Shown: in pieces, positions 26,186 through 38,830 of the stretch
Numbering within the stretch: position 1 is the first letter of the stretch
Layout of the letters: every line of letters begins with the position of its first letter
From: Tetrahymena thermophila SB210
Taxonomy: Eukaryota; Ciliophora; Oligohymenophorea; Hymenostomatida; Tetrahymenidae
Assembly: GCF_000189635.1 (NCBI RefSeq)
Contig: NW_002476381.1
Coordinates: 372,001-436,000, forward strand
Reading direction: 5' to 3'
DNA length: 64,000 bases
Made by a program: the position numbers and the translations under genes
The notes under the pieces: model-generated
The model's input: the letters and a program-made list of their open reading frames with translations, nothing else
What the model was told of the DNA's origin: nothing
Databases searched by the model: none

Positions 26186-27540
26186 TACTTAAAAACTAGG
26201 TTATAAGTCAAAATTCAAATAAATTATTTAAAAATAAATACTCAAATATTTTTAGTTAATTACTAATAAATTAAACAAGATAAATAAAGTTTACTAAAAA
26301 TATTTTTTTTTAACTATAAAAATTCTTATACTTTTAAACTATAAAAGTAAATTATTCTAAAATTAAATAGCATAGAATCTTATAAGACTTTAAATATGTT
26401 AATCAATTTTTTGAAAGAATTACTAAATACTTTATTTCATTATAGCTTAGTTTGAATTTTAAGAATAATTTAAAAATAGAATTAAAATTTAAAAATTAAT
26501 ATAAAATTGAAAGTATTAATAATTATTTGGTATAACTTTAATATTTATGTATCATATAAACATTTTTTTTTTAAATAATTAATTTAGCCAAGGGATTTTA
26601 TTTACTCGTTAAAATATTTATGATCAACCAATCTAGTCTAAATTTTATTTTTAATAAAAAGAATTTAATGATCTTTGAATTATATTACAAATATAATTTT
26701 ATTTTAATTATAACAAAATTTTATTTTTGTTTAAGATACTCAAAATTGCTAAATTGAAGTTAATTAGGGTAAAAATAATTTTTTATATAAGCTTGGAACG
26801 AAATACCATTATTTTTTATAATGGTTGAGATTATTAAATTCTTATTGATCAACCAAAATTTTAAAGCAATTATTAAAATATAATAATCAATTAGAAATTA
26901 TTAAAGCTAAATTCATTTTTATTCTTTAATTTATTTATAATCTCCACTTTATGAATCCTTCCTTAAAATTAATATAATTATAATATAGAATTAAAAAGGT
27001 TCTGTCAACTTGATATAAATGCTCTAACACAAATTAAAAAGTTCTTTAATATTTTTGTTAGTCAACTTATTTGTTTTTACTAAATTTAAAAATGAAATCT
27101 CAAATTTTAATATATTTAATTTAAATTTGAGACATAAATTATAAAAATTAATCACAGCTTTTACTATTATTAAGATAAAAATATTCGATAATTAACCTTT
27201 TTAATACTGAAATTAAAAGAGCTTCTTTATTTTTATACCATAATTTTGGTATTAAAAAAATAAGTGAGATGTTTTAATTAAGAAAATTAACAATTTTTAT
27301 TGAAAAATAATTTTGTAGAACTGTTTAAGTTGTTTTGCTTTCCAATGAATTCGAAAAAATTATCTTTAAAATTTTAACTATATTACTTTTCTTACATACT
27401 AACTTAAATATAAAAATTATTAAAATAGTGTTTTTACAAATAGTATTTGAATATCAATATGAAATAATTTAATTTAAATATAATTTGATTACTATTTTTA
27501 ATAAAACAAAATAACTATTAAATAAAGTAGAATTTAATAA
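26186..27540. other. Spacer downstream of D, noncoding, with repeat remnants
   Basis: No gene is seen. Around 26500-26660 it resembles the flanks of the Tc1 insertion (35790-35826 and 37724-37830), so it represents the uninterrupted version of that site. Around 26790 it has a TGGAACGAAAT block also found at 37979 and 48920. Around 26940-27110 it holds diverged copies of the 190-bp repeat unit of 38101-38830. Confidence 0.6.
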
Positions 27541-27687
27541 AATTTACTTTACAAAAATTCAGGTGAAGAAAAATTAAAAACTATCAAGTATATTTATGAA
27601 ATGCTCAAAGAAAATTGATTTAGACCATGAAGTATTTGCTGTGGGTTACACATCTCGCTACTTTACCTTAAAAAACTCTAATGTTTC
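27541..27687 (+). pseudogene. Papain-family cysteine protease fragment
   Basis: 27600-27680 reads KKIDLDHEVFAVGYTSRYFTLKNS, which matches the catalytic His region of proteases H and I ([20 protein letters not shown]) and stops just after the catalytic Asn. Before it a short piece resembles the start of protease exon 3 (AGGTGAAGAAAA) and the preceding intron. The N-terminal half, the active Cys and the C-terminus are missing. The remnant ends against the 3' end of receptor C3. Confidence 0.75.
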
Positions 27688-30600
27688 ATATAATTAACCT
27701 CTAAATTGTATCTTAAATCTTTAACAAATTAAACATTTTCAAGATTAATTTGTTTTAAACTTACTTAGCAACTAAAGTTAATACAATCACGTTAATCAAA
27801 GAAATAAAAGTAGAAACAAAAATCAAATCAAATCCAAACATGATAAAGAAAGAAGATATTTTTTTGTTTGAGTTCTGTTCAGATTAACCACTAATAACTG
27901 CTAATAAAATATAATAGTAAAGAGCAATTAAAAATATCATGAGAAATGATGAAATTATTCTTCCTACTTTTCTTAGCTTATACAAAGTTTAAATTAATGC
28001 CACACTAATGACTATAATTGAAGTATTTATGATCGAAACTATGATCATCTATGCTTCATCATATTACTAATCAAATATTGTTGATATGCTTAGCGAATGC
28101 ACTACTCTCAAATAAAAAATGGTAAATCTTAAAGCCCTAGAGAGCTATTCATCGTGTATGAAGAAAATGTTAAAGAAGTTATGAAAAACTAAGATTCTTT
28201 TAACAAAAGATAGTTTAAGTAACTTTTATAACATTTCTCTATTTTTTAAAACTTTATCTTCTTCTTCTTTTATAATTTAGTCTTCATTTTTATTTTAACT
28301 AATATTTTCTTGATTTTAATTATTATTTTAAGTTTCGAGTTTACTTTCCTAATAATTTTGCTCCATCTTTTAATTAAAGTTGTTCTCAAATATATTTTGA
28401 TTAATTTTACAATCATTTGTTATTTCTGAGTTTTATTTATTCAATTCTACTTACTAGTTTACTTGCTTTGATGAAAAAAATATACTTTTCGAATTTTAAG
28501 GAATATTCCAGTTCATTATATAATTAGTTTCTTTGTCTATTTAACTTGGTACTTTTGATTAAGAGCTAATTTAGCTGTCTAGTATTAAATCTTATTGAAT
28601 CAACTATTCTACCTTTTGGGATTTGGATTAGAATACCGGTGACTATGGAAATAATGAAGGAGATTGTTGTTCTTAATATTAGTTAGATTATTATTATTAT
28701 TATTTTTAGTTATCTTTTATCTACTAGGGTAATGGATAAATAATATTTGACTATTAAGATTCACGTTAGATATTAAATTACTTTTTATCTAATTTTTTAC
28801 CAACATAACACAGTCCTATTTGCAATAAAGTAACTAAACTTAAAATCCAAAAGATTACGTATTCGTAAAAATCTGTAAAGTGAGTTATATTATACAGACC
28901 CTAAGAGCCAAACGCTGTTTGTATATTTTTATTATTTAGAACGCTTTATAAATCTTCAGTAATAGTTGTTGGTTTTTAGTCTTAGCAAATGCAATAATAT
29001 CCTCCAATCTGTTTAGAATTAATAATTTCGCAGTTATTTGATGACCAACTAGATTAAGCATCTTGCTATTGTATACAACTAAAATTATACTTAGATTGTT
29101 TTACATTAGGAAAAGAAAGTTGCAATGTTTTGTTTTAATTTAGATTTGTTTTATTACTGGTATTTTCAATTAAAGGCTTTATTACTGGATTCATAGAAAT
29201 TTAAATATCAGGTGTGATATTTTTAAGCTAATTCACATAGCTTTAAAAACCATATGTTTATGCAAAAGGGTTTTAAGAGTAGTTGGTCATTACTATATTA
29301 TAAATGCTTGAATCATTTTGCTAAGATTAACTATCATCAAAAAAGTATTTTTGAAGATTTTTAGAAGTAATTTTCTCACAATTTAAAGAAATTAGATTAC
29401 CTTGAAGCTAAAATTATCCTGAATTAGGAAGAGATATAGAATTAAGTAAATTACCAATTTTATCTGATAAATTCATTTAAGTTTGTAAAATATTGTAAGA
29501 AGTATTAATTGTATCAACACTTTTTGTTGTTGCATTCAAAATTTTATAAGAGTCAATTATATTTTGAAGAACAATATCATTATTTGCCAAAAGTTTGTTG
29601 CTGGTACTATTAGCAATAAGTTATTACTGATTTGATAAAACTGAGTTTATTTGACTTAAAACACTTGAATTTTATGAATCATCAGATGAAAATAATGTTG
29701 ATTAGAGCTATGATATTACTTTGCTAGCGAATGTTGATAAAAATGATGAGCTTGGTAATTAATTAGACAAACTAAATATAGATGATATTAATGTCATCTT
29801 TCTTAAATTTACAGATGGGAGTGAGTAAAGACTACTACTTTTCGATATTTCTTCTCCAATAACACATAAATCAAGGATGCTATTTTTTATTGGTAAAGTA
29901 ATTATATTTTTAATAGATTAATCAATAGTGTTCAACAATAATTATTCATTTTGTTAATAAGGAAAAACATTTAGCTATATTGTTGAATTGAAAACAGCTA
30001 AATATGAATCCATAGCCTAACCAATTATTAATAAATTTCCTGATGGAAGTGTAGTTGTTATTTAATGGGATATGCTTTAATCTTAAATTTGCCTTCTCAA
30101 AATATTTTATGGTTTTTAAATCTCAGATTCTTTATCACTGATTTGGTTGTAATAAAAAAATTAGTAGGTGAGAGGGTTATTACTTGTAGTGCATCCAGTG
30201 AATAAAATTGTAAATTTAGTTTGAAGAGCTATTCCATTTACAGGACTTACAGAAAGAGAACATTTTTAAGGTGGTAAATTAATGTTGAAATTGGTAACAC
30301 TTAAACTAGGCATTATGTTAGCAGGGTTGTAAACAGTAAATCTAATTTAGATGATAGGATTATTTTAATTCAAGTTTGAAAAATAATCCCAAATTCTCAA
30401 TTTGACTTTATAATAGTCAAACTTTATAATTCCTACAACGTTATTGTTATATAAAACAGCACCTGCGTATGTGAGAATATCTGAAGATACATTTGAACCA
30501 TATATTAATGTTGCAGATATGTTATCGTTGATATTCACTTACTAAAGTTAGGTTGGATCATCAAACTAAATATATAAGGGAGGAATATCTATCTCTGCAA

Positions 30601-33600
30601 ATATTAATAGAGCTGTTTGTTTAGAAATTCTAGTATCTTTCTTACCTGTAAGAGTAAATTGCAAGCTTTGGTAAGGATTGAATGTTCCTCCTTCAATAGT
30701 AACATTTAATACATTTTATGGAGGTACATATACTTAATTTAAGTAGTCATAACACTATACACTTCCGTTAGATTAGCCTAAATTTTAACAAGACCAAGTT
30801 AATTATATCCCCTATGGTGATGTGACTTCTTAAACTTCATAATCTATGGCTAATCCTGTTATAACATATTGACTTTTATAATTCACTAACCCATCTAAAC
30901 CACTAGTAATAGCAATAAACAAATTGGATAATTGAGGAGTTATTGAAACATTTTAAGATGAGCTAATAGATTCATTGCTATCTAGTAAAGCTTAAACCTA
31001 TTAATATAGCAGTTTAATTTTAAAATAATAAATAAAAATATTACTTAAATATCTAATATAGTTCCTTAAGGAATTGAATAAGGTTTAACATATACTTCTA
31101 TTTGTTGTCCTATAAATTTATCTTAAGTTTAGTTAAGAAAAGGCATACTATTAGAGATAATTTTGATATTCAAAGGCTCTTGAGTAATGCTAGCTCCTGA
31201 CTGATCACATATTTACACAAAAAAAGAAAAAATAAGTTGAAGGTCCATATATCTTTTAAATATTTTTATTTAAATAAAAAATTATTTCATATTTATCATC
31301 ATCTTTGTTTTTAGCTTAATATTTAAAAAATTATACGTTAAAAGAAGAATAAAAAATATTAATATTCATACATAGATTATAATTTCTCATTTTTAATATC
31401 AATTCAAAAAATTTTTTTTTCTAAAAATTTGGTAATATAATTAATTTAGATTTATTATTTACCTGTATATAGGAGGGTATTTATTTTAGATACTTTAAAT
31501 AATCACTTATTTACTTTTTTAGTTAAATGTTGTAAATACTAATGTGTTAGTCTAATAAACTTTCAATGTGTATTATAAATTTATTGAAACAGAAGTATCT
31601 GGAGGTGTTATATACTTGTTTATCAATAATATTTAACTTTGTTGATTATTAGCTGTTTATATTAGCGAGTTTAAATCTTACAGAGTCAAATCATCAAAAC
31701 TCTAAGATGGAGTAAGACTCCACTATAACTAAAGGAAACCTCTTTGTGCATCATTTTAAATACTTTAAACCTAAAATAAAATATCATCACATGAATTAAC
31801 AATTTTATTATATTAAACATTAACTGAAGGAGTAGCTGTTAGCTGCTATACCACTTATGTTAAATAAATAGTATCAATTGGATTTTAATATCCTTAGAAT
31901 TGAAGAACATTAGCTTAAGTATTAAAATTAATTGTTGAGTTTACCATAATTGTAGCATCATTACCTAATAAAATATTTTTAACAATACATTATTAAATTA
32001 AAAATTAAATTGTAATATTTACTAAGAGTAACTATTATTTAAGTTGAGGTAATCTTGCAAATTGAATTTGAACCTAGCAAGTTTAAAGTAGTTGAATCAA
32101 ATACTTAATTGCATTATAAATTGTTAATTTGAATTAGAGGCGATCCAAACTCGAATATCAAAGTAGGAGAACTACCATCGAATGTTGCTTAAACGACTGC
32201 AAAATTATTGTAACTGCATTAGTAAAAGTTATTTCTTTAATCTTGGCTATTTTTACATACACAAGTACTCCCGTTTAGGTTCATCGTCTAATAACAATCC
32301 AGGCAATTGTTTGTCTGACCTTTTTAGCAAGATCTGCAAGTAGTAGCACAGTTTTAACAAAACTAAGAACTTAACTAAAGGCATGTTTAACACTAATTCT
32401 ATTTAAGATTATAACCATTTGGACATATCTAATAGCATCTAAAGGTTTAATCTGTAGGTGAAGCATATAAAGGATTATAGCCATTTGAGCACAAAGTGCA
32501 GTTTTATGAATTTCCAGTGCATGTTGAACAAGACTAATCACACTATTAGCACTAATTATTATTTAAAAAATAATTATCAGGGCATGTCTAAAAGCATTAG
32601 TAGAAACTCTTTTGTTATCCAGTAATAAGTGGATAATAGCTGTTAGCACATACAGTGCAACTTTTTGAGTCACCAGTACAATTCAAACAAGATTAGTCAC
32701 ACTGTTAGCATTGCTAGCTATTATTAAGAAAATAATTATTTATACAAGAAGTACAACTAACTGCGGTACCAAAGCAAGTTAAACATGATGGGTCACATGA
32801 TTAACATTTTTACTCGGTAGAATTAAGATCAATTATTACTGCATATTAATTTGAGTTACAATTAATGTAACAATAATTATTTTTTATAGTATAGTTTGTT
32901 ACACAAGCAGAACATATTCCTGTATTAGTACATTGTGAACAACCTATTGGGCACTATTAATATATTAAAATAAAAAAATAATATTGTTTTTAATTAAGAC
33001 CAATTTTCATATTTTTTTATTTAAAAAGATTGAAAAAAATCATTCATTTATTTTTTATTTTGTTATATTAATGTCTTTACTCCTTTCTAAGAGTTTGAAT
33101 GAGATATTATTTTTATAATTGAATATAGAATTTCCCTTTATTTAATGTTGAAAATAAAAAGTTGTCTTTACATATGAGGGAAGAATTACATTAATTTCTA
33201 AAATGGTCAAATCTCAAAAAATAAAATAGATAGTAAATAATAGCTATTTATTATTAATATTGAAAAAATACATGATTTGTTTTATTGTTACCAAATTTTA
33301 TTTTTTATTAAAAAAATGTTAGACATTTATACATAAAGTAATTATTTTTTAATATTATGATTAAGACAGTTTAATGCTTTTTATGGAAATATTTGTAAAT
33401 TAAGTAGGAAATTTATTCAATTTTAAATATATAATTTATTATTAAAATTGAAAAAAATATGAATTGATTGATTATTAATTAAATTTATTTTTAAACAGTA
33501 AATTCTACCAAGAAAATGAAATAAAAATTCTGTATCAAAGAAATTTCTAAAACTTTATTACAATCAATTTGAATGAAGCAAAATATTAATAAAGGTAATT

Positions 33601-34327
33601 GTTAAAAAAAGTTAAAATTAGAATATTACTTTGAAGTAGACCATCACTTACAAATTGGATATTATACTAGGAATATTTCCAGGATGCATATATGTTTAAA
33701 AAGTAAAGTATGAAGTATCAGGTGACATAGAAATTAGTTAATATTAAGATTGTTTATAATAGTTGCTCTGGCATTTCTATTAAGAATTTTATTAACTAAT
33801 TGGAACTTCTTTATTTAAGTATGAATCTCCATTTCTATGATAAACTAGTATACCTACAAGTTGAGGATAGTTTCCATTTTATAAGTTGAAATTACTATCG
33901 TAGCTTATTTAAGCATAAGCTATTATCTATCCTGAACTGCCATTAAAATCAAATAAAATGTCGTTATATTATAATTCAGGGTTAGGATTCATCAAAATTT
34001 ATTCGCCGCAGTTGCCTTAAGCGAACTGTGAGTCAATAAATTAGAAATTTTAATTAGTAATATATATTCTACTAACAGAATTTGCGATGATATTGTTTTG
34101 TGAATCTAATATACACTAATACCCTTTATAATTTAAAAATATCATTATTAACAATTAAATTCTACTTAGTTAATACCTTAATAGTTTTTAGGTATAGGGA
34201 GCTATTAAAGCAAATTTTAGCAAATTTAAGCTTTTACACCAGTGCTAAACGATAACATTATTCCGAATAACAAACCTAGAAATTTAATTTAAGCTTAACC
34301 ATAGAATGAAATCTAATAAATAGACAT
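27686..34327 (-). CDS. REJ/GPS polycystin-1-like receptor C3 (1859 aa)
   Basis: Exons on the minus strand: 34327-34177, 34123-33648, 32953-32023, 31964-31463, 31252-31045, 30997-27686 (TGA). Exons 1, 2, 4 and 5 (151, 476, 502 and 208 nt) match C1 and C2. It is more diverged than C1 and C2 are from each other. Signal peptide MSIYQISFYG then KFLGLLFGIML; Cys-rich repeats from CPIGCSQC onward; REJ-like region; GPS-like motif; TM1; a shortened glutamine linker; C-terminal TMs ending in the same RLII-type tail. An intron at 32022-31965 explains what would otherwise be a frameshift relative to C1. The 3' flank shared by C1 and C2 is missing here and replaced by a cysteine protease fragment. Likely functional, surface-located; ligand unknown. 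Confidence 0.76.
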
Positions 34328-34989
34328 TTTTTAAAATAATGATTATATTTTATAGAAATTTATTGATTCCTTTTCAATTTATTTATTTATTTTATTTTAA
34401 TCTAATTTTTGTTATTTACAAAAGTTAATTAATTTGTTTTTAAGAAGTTATTAATTTTTTTGTTACTAATTTAAAAAACTAAGTATGATTTATTCTATTT
34501 AAATTATAAAAGCATAAATATATTTGAATAATTAATAAATTAATACATTTCCAAGCACTAACATATTTAAAAATGAAGGAAAATACAAATGTGTTAATCT
34601 ATCTTAGTAGTTTATTAATAATCATATTTTATTAAATTATTCATGCTCAATTTAAAATTTTCTACAACCATAAATTAATTGCAAAAGATTTACGCCATTT
34701 ATGATTATTTATAATAAAAATGAAAAAACCACCTTGAAAAAATATAGCACCTCCCAACATTTTTGAGACACTTTTTTAAAAATTAAATATTATTAAATTT
34801 GTTAAAAAAATGTATTTAAAATTAAATTTTTTAATTTATTTAAATTATTATAAACTAAATATTTATATATTAATTTCTATTACAAAAAAAAAGATAACAA
34901 TTTTGTTCTAAAAATAACTAAAATTTATTTTATTAAGGAAATTCCTTAAATAAAAACAGTAATTAGATTTTTTACTTAGTGGAGGATTT
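34328..34989. other. 5' flank of C3 and spacer, noncoding
   Basis: To about 34738 it resembles the 5' flank of C2; beyond that it is AT-rich DNA with no recognisable feature. It probably carries the promoter of C3. Confidence 0.5.
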
Positions 34990-35490
34990 ATTTTTTATAC
35001 CAAAATTTTTGTTGAACATAATTTTAATATTAAAAATTTAAAAACAAAAGAGATTAGAGTATTTCTATGCTTTTTAGTATATCAATATATTATAGGAAAA
35101 TAATCTTTAATAAAAAATGATTTTCAAAAACAAATAATTAGAGTTATCTTTAGAATAGTCTAATATGAATTTTTATTATATCAACAGAATTGATGAATTA
35201 AAAGATTTAATTTGTAAGATAATGACATTTAGCAAATCATCTAAATAAAAAAATTATGAAAAAATCTATTTTATTTACTGAGTAATCCCAAAAAAGTTTT
35301 TATCATAACAACTAATAAATTCATCAATAAAAACTGAATCTAAATAAATAAAATAGTCAAATAAATTATAAATGAAAGATTAATATAAAATTGTAATAAT
35401 AATAGTTAATTCATGTATTTTTTATCAAAAATAAAGCTAAAATAAATGATAACCTCTAAAATAGTAAGAATAGCTAAAATATTTGATATT
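34990..35490 (+). pseudogene. Second orphan last exon of a kinase-like gene
   Basis: It matches intron 3 and exon 4 of the D to G genes, starting at a splice site followed by AGATTAGAGTAT. The His of the GLEYHF motif is deleted, and the distance to the TGA that matches the family stop (35484-35486) is not a multiple of three, so the frame is broken. No upstream exons precede it. Together with 22092-22582 it shows that tails of this family outlive the rest of the gene. Confidence 0.7.
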
Positions 35491-35826
35491 TAAAAAGTAG
35501 ATTGTGGTTAAAAATTTAAACAATCAATTTAAAATAAAATAGCCAAATATTTTGATTTAATTACTAATAAAATTTAACAAGATTATATTAAAGGAATAAA
35601 ATTTAAGTGTCACTTTAATGAAGAGAATTTCAAACTAAAAAAGAAAATTATTCTAAAATTAAATAGCATATCTTATTAAACTTTATATTTTTATATTAAC
35701 TTTCTAAAAGATGGCTGAATACATACTTGATTTTTTAATAATTTGATTTAAATTTTTAACTAAGAAAAAATAAATATAAAATTATTGGTTTTAATAGTTG
35801 TTATTTGATATTAAAGTTAATAGATA

Positions 35827-37725
35827 TACAGAGGGGGCGCAAAACTAAATGGACAGATAAAAAAAAATGATAACTAAGAAATTATTGATGGTCAATAACT
35901 CATTTATAATAAATATATCGAAGCTAATTGCCCGATCATTTCAGTATAGTTTTGAGCAGTGGTTCAATCTCATTCCTTTTTTATCAATCATTTATAAAAT
36001 TTGGAAATTTGAAAAAAAATAAGATTTTTACAATTTTGAAATTTTTTCATAAAAATTAAAGGATAGTTAGATTAAGTTAATACAATAAATATTTTTAAAC
36101 AATAAACAAATATATTATTTATTTCAATATTTTGTATACCATCCTTTTGATTAAATCACTTCTTCGATTCTTCTGGGAAATGATAAGATTAAATTCTTCA
36201 ACACAGAGTAACGATCTTTGTTAAATCGCATCCATTTTTTTTGAGAAATTTTTTCTAATTCTTATAAAGAAGAAGGAGCTTATTTAGTTATCTATCCTTT
36301 TAAGAGGCTCCATATATTTTCGATTGGATTAACATCCGGGCTTGCAGGTGGATAATCTTACACGATATTAAAATTCATTTTTTTAGCAGTATTTTCTGAG
36401 GTTTTGCACCTCATAGAATGTTTGGGATCAAGATCTTCAAATATTATAGCGTCTTTCACATTAATATTCATTTTTTATAATGAGTTGACTAAAGCTTTTT
36501 CAAGAATTTGCTTTGAGTAGATTTCTCCAGTTATATTTTCTTAAATCATATGGAGTTCTCCTACTCCAACATAACTAATTGAACCCCAAAAACAAATTCC
36601 TCCACCACCATATTTTACAGACCCAATAACATTTTTAGGTTCAAGCCTCTCTTCCTTTTTGCATTTGATATAAACATTTCCACTAACTTCAGATTAAAAT
36701 AATCTAAGTTTGGTTTCATCAGTAAAAATAAAGTTTTTTAAATTTAAGTTTTTACTATCTAATTGTTTTTTGATATTAATTGCAAAATCAAGTCTCTTAT
36801 TCGCTTTTTCTTAATTTAAAAGCGGTTTTTTTAAAGGCAGGTAACCTTAAATTTAATTTTCCTTTGCTCTTCTAATTATAGTATCTACTGATACATTAAG
36901 ATTAAGACTTTAGGAGACTTCTGCTTGAATGTTTTACCAAGATTATATATTATTTTATTAAATAATATTGATTATTTTGTTAGTTTTTACCTAAAAACTA
37001 AATGCAATTTTTTAACGACCTCCTTTACTTATTTCATTATTTTTTTACATTTTTAACTATTAAGGAATATAATTCATTTATTTTTTAATTCTATAAATTG
37101 ATTATCTCTTTATTTCTCTATTAAATTTAGTTTTAAATTTTTTTAAAATTTCTTTAATATTAAATTATATTTAAAATATCAATGCTCCTTAAATCCAACC
37201 AGTTTATTTCTTGGTTAAATGTTTTCTGTAGTATTATGATTTACGAATTTTTCTTCCTTTTCCTTTACCAGGAGTCATCTTAGTTAATTTAATAGTTTGG
37301 AGTAATAATTAATTATAAAGTAAAATTAACTAATTAATAATATATTGTGTTTTTTGAGGAGGGTGAAATATCTTTTTTGAATTTTTGAATTCGAATTCAA
37401 ATTTTGAAATTTTAATTCAGGATTTAGTTTTATTTGATCAAGAAGATATGTTTTTTGTTATATCCAATATCTCATATTATTTTCAAATGATTTACTTCTA
37501 AATTTAAAAAAATAAATTGAGAAATAAAAAAATTTTTTTTTTTCAGTTTTTTAAATCTATAAATTCAATAACTTAACCAAGAAGCAGAATCGCTGAATGT
37601 ATTATAATTATCGGGCAAGAATATAATTTATAATAATAATAATTGAAAAAAGATTTAAGATATATGTTAAGAGTTCTATTAATTTTTTTACTGTCCATTT
37701 AGTTTTGCGACCCCCCTCCCCTGTA
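35827..37725 (-). mobile_element. Tc1/mariner-type transposon, complete (1895 bp plus TA duplications)
   Basis: The element occupies 35829-37723, flanked on both sides by TA. The terminal inverted repeats share a perfect 19-bp inner part (CGCAAAACTAAATGGACAG and its complement) and outer ends CAG-A-GGGGG on the left and CAGGGGAGGGGGG on the right, so the right outer end has a few extra bases. The only long frame is the transposase on the minus strand (36124-37278). The site interrupts the 3' flank of an orphan kinase-like tail; a paralogous uninterrupted site lies near 26530-26560. Termini, target duplication and an unbroken transposase suggest a young insertion. Confidence 0.9.
36124..37278 (-). 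CDS. Tc1/mariner-family transposase (384 aa, DD37E type)
   Basis: A single exon runs from ATG to TGA with about thirty TAA/TAG codons as Gln, so it was adapted to the ciliate code. The N-terminus is basic (MTPGKGKGRK), followed by helix-turn-helix-like segments for terminal-repeat binding (one around residues 40-65, another around SVDTIIRRAKENQI near 135). The DDE catalytic triad can be read as D187 in FTDETK, D282 in FEDLDPKHS and E320 in SPDVNPIENIW. D282 and E320 are separated by 37 residues, against 34 in classical Tc1 elements. The protein would excise and insert the element by cut and paste at TA. No frameshift or internal TGA is present. It lies wholly inside the inverted repeats. Confidence 0.9.
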
Positions 37726-38100
37726 TTACTTAAAAATTTTAATTTTATATAATTAATAAATAATTTTAGCCATTGTATTTTATTTACTCATGAAAAAATT
37801 CATGTTCAATCTATCTTGAATAAATTTAATTTTTAATAAAAGTAATTTAATCCCATTAAAATAATAAAACAAATTTATTTTTTTTTGAATCATAATTTTT
37901 ACCCTATTATCATCAGAAATTTAGCAAAATAGATTATTATCTTAGAAAAAAAATAAAAATTTTGAAAAATATTTTGAAATTGGAACGAAATATCATTTTA
38001 ATTTCTTGAATGGCTTCAAATAAACCATCAAAATGTATGTACAAACAAAAAATTAAAATTAAAATCAATTAAAAATATAAATAACCAAAATAATTTTTAT
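37726..38100. other. Spacer right of the transposon
   Basis: It continues the sequence interrupted by the transposon and matches the stretch after 26560. It contains the TGGAACGAAATATC block at about 37980 that also occurs near 26790 and 48920. No gene. Confidence 0.55.
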
Positions 38101-38830
38101 ACAAATAGAAATTAAAAAGGTCTTTAATACTTTTTGGTTACTCAATTTATTTTATTTTTTCTAATTTACATATTTTTATGAATAAAATAGCCACTCTTAT
38201 TTTATATAATCTCTTCATTATGAATCCTTATTTTAAATTATAAACAATTTTATATAATTTTATAAATTTAACCTGATATAATATGCCAGACACAAATAGA
38301 AATTAAAAAGGTCTTTAATACGTTTTTGTTACTCAATTTATTTTGTTTTTTCTTATTTACTTATTTTATTAATAAAATAGCCACTCTTATTTTTTATAAT
38401 CTCTTCATTATGAATCCTTATTTTAAATTATAAACAATTTTATATAATTTTATAAATTTAACCTGATATAATATGCCAGACACAAATAGAAATTAAAAAG
38501 GTCTTTAATACGTTTTTGTTACTCAATTTATTTTGTTTTTTCTTATTTACTTATTTTATGAATAAAATAGCCACTCTTATTTTTTATAATCTCTTGATTA
38601 TGAATCCTTATTTTAAATTATAACCAATATTATATAATTTTATCAATTTAACTTGATATAATATGCCATACACAAATAGAAATTAAAAAGGTCTTTAATA
38701 CTTTTTTGTTACTCAATTTATTTTGTTTTTTCTAATTTACATATTTTTATGAATAAAAATAATCACTCTTATTTTGTGTAATTTAAATTTTATAAAATAA
38801 AAAAAACTAATTCTTGTCTTTACAATTAAT
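38101..38830. repeat. Tandem repeat, period about 190 bp, 3.8 copies
   Basis: Units begin ACAAATAGAAATTAAAAAGG at 38101, 38292, 38482 and 38672; the last is incomplete. Units two and three are almost identical by eye, the outer ones more diverged. There is no open frame in the unit. Diverged single copies occur near 26940-27110 and 49040-49200, always in spacers next to kinase-like or protease genes. Confidence 0.9.

Noticed and set aside
31965..32022. Frameshift in receptor C3
   Set aside because: A 58-nt GT...AG intron at the same place as 60-nt introns in C1 and C2 accounts for the length difference.
38101..38830. CRISPR-like array
   Set aside because: The units are about 190 bp, contiguous and without distinct spacers, in a eukaryotic context; this is an ordinary tandem repeat.
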